NCBI GenBank assembly: GCA_950097605.1
Contig: CATNEU010000016.1
Coordinates: 1-12,082 of the forward strand
Length of the DNA: 12,082 nucleotides
Source: an uncultured Oscillospiraceae bacterium
GTDB taxonomy: Bacteria; Bacillota; Clostridia; Oscillospirales; Ruminococcaceae
Direction: 5' to 3'
Position numbers and translations under genes: made by a program. Below the pieces are notes generated by a model, which searched no databases, was not told where the DNA came from, and was given only the letters and a program-made list of their open reading frames with translations. This document shows, piece by piece, positions 11,748 to 12,082 of this stretch; position 1 is the first letter of the stretch; each line of letters begins with the position of its first letter.

Positions 11748-11891
11748 GCCGGTGGGAAAGGCGGGGCGGCGGGTTTGGCAGACAAAAGGAAAGATGCAAC
11801 CGAATGCAAACCGGCGCAATCGTTAAGCCGGCCTTTGAAAAGGAACGCGCCGTTTCTCTGCCAAAGGCCGGGTCCGGGAACTGGAAAAGAC
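11748..11891 (+). other. Non-coding stretch with competing inverted repeats
   Basis: No gene is supported. TTTGGCAGA (11774-11782) can pair with TCTGCCAAA (11857-11865), and CCGGCCTTT (11828-11836) with AAAGGCCGG (11863-11871). The right arms overlap by three A, so the two helices compete partly. It lies in the 3' region of the yjbQ transcript, before the terminator. Confidence 0.4.
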
Positions 11892-11923
11892 AAACGGAAC
11901 CATCCATTGGATGGTTCCGTTTT
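11892..11923 (+). terminator. Rho-independent terminator after yjbQ
   Basis: A perfect 14-bp stem (AAACGGAACCATCC with GGATGGTTCCGTTT) around an ATT loop; the T tract is four long, mostly inside the stem. It is usable in both directions. Confidence 0.8.
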
Positions 11924-11967
11924 GCCGTAGAGAACAAAGCTGGGGTGCAGATTTCACAAATCGTTCC

Positions 11968-11996
11968 TTGTGTCCCGCGGCTTTTTTTGTTACAAT
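11968..11996 (+). promoter_or_regulatory. Promoter pointing out of the window
   Basis: TTGTGT (11968-11973), 17 bases, TACAAT (11991-11996), resembling the kptA promoter. The transcript runs to the window end, where AGGAAG (12077-12082) may be the ribosome binding site of a gene that starts just outside. Confidence 0.65.
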
Positions 11997-12082
11997 AACA
12001 GTGACACCCGCGTTGATGCCCCTGCGGCCGGCAGAGCAACCCATTCTCTTGCCGGATTGTCTGTGCAGGCGGTTACAGGAAG

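Noticed and set aside
1..12082. tRNA or rRNA genes and insertion sequences
   Set aside because: No GTTCGAATCC-like T-arm, no rRNA motifs and no transposase-like translation was found on either strand by eye.

Overview
The window looks like chromosome of a moderately GC-rich Firmicute, most likely a gut clostridium of the Oscillospiraceae/Ruminococcaceae type. The evidence is strong AGGAGG ribosome binding sites, some TTG and GTG starts, sigma-A-like promoters, a clostridial prophage tail-end module, and families typical of that group (Cdd1-type HhH protein, YpsA-like SLOG protein, MerR-TipAS, WYL regulator). The genus is an inference. Most genes are GC-rich; two stretches are clearly AT-richer (1 to about 108, and about 7880 to 8710).

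Layout. (1) 1-2215 is a prophage remnant. It holds the 3' end of a structural gene joined to unrelated AT-rich DNA, an XkdX-like small protein, a small unknown protein, and an Amidase_2 endolysin with SH3-like repeats. Between the tail genes and the endolysin sits a four-repeat type I-C CRISPR mini-array on the minus strand, with a recognisable leader promoter and a terminator but no cas genes nearby. (2) 2230-3904 is an operon of RNA 2'-phosphotransferase (kptA), a Cdd1-type helix-hairpin-helix protein and YaaA. (3) 3911-5005 is a minus-strand SLOG (YpsA-like) gene divergent from two tandemly duplicated XRE regulators, with an intergenic region full of TATCAC/GTGATA half-sites. (4) 5029-7624 carries a WYL regulator, a GyrI-like protein and a divergent Fpg/Nei-family DNA glycosylase, closed by a strong terminator. 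(5) 7625-8710 is a long intergenic stretch with a promoter and a potentially structured transcript, then a low-GC P-loop kinase with its own consensus promoter; similar hairpin repeats lie on both sides of this unit. (6) 8793-9761 encodes an MGMT/Atl-like protein and a nitroreductase, followed by a 31-bp perfect hairpin. (7) 9880-11297 is a MerR-TipAS regulator with a 19-bp-spacer promoter, divergent from a second GyrI-like protein. (8) 11358-11747 is YjbQ, followed by a terminator and a promoter that points out of the window.

Taken together, much of the host part concerns nucleic-acid damage and toxic small molecules: YaaA, KptA, Cdd1, a glycosylase, an alkyltransferase-like protein, a nitroreductase, two GyrI-like proteins and a TipAS regulator. 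The most unusual items are the prophage-embedded CRISPR mini-array, the low-GC kinase unit with repeat-like ends, and two repair-family proteins that lack residues normally needed for catalysis.
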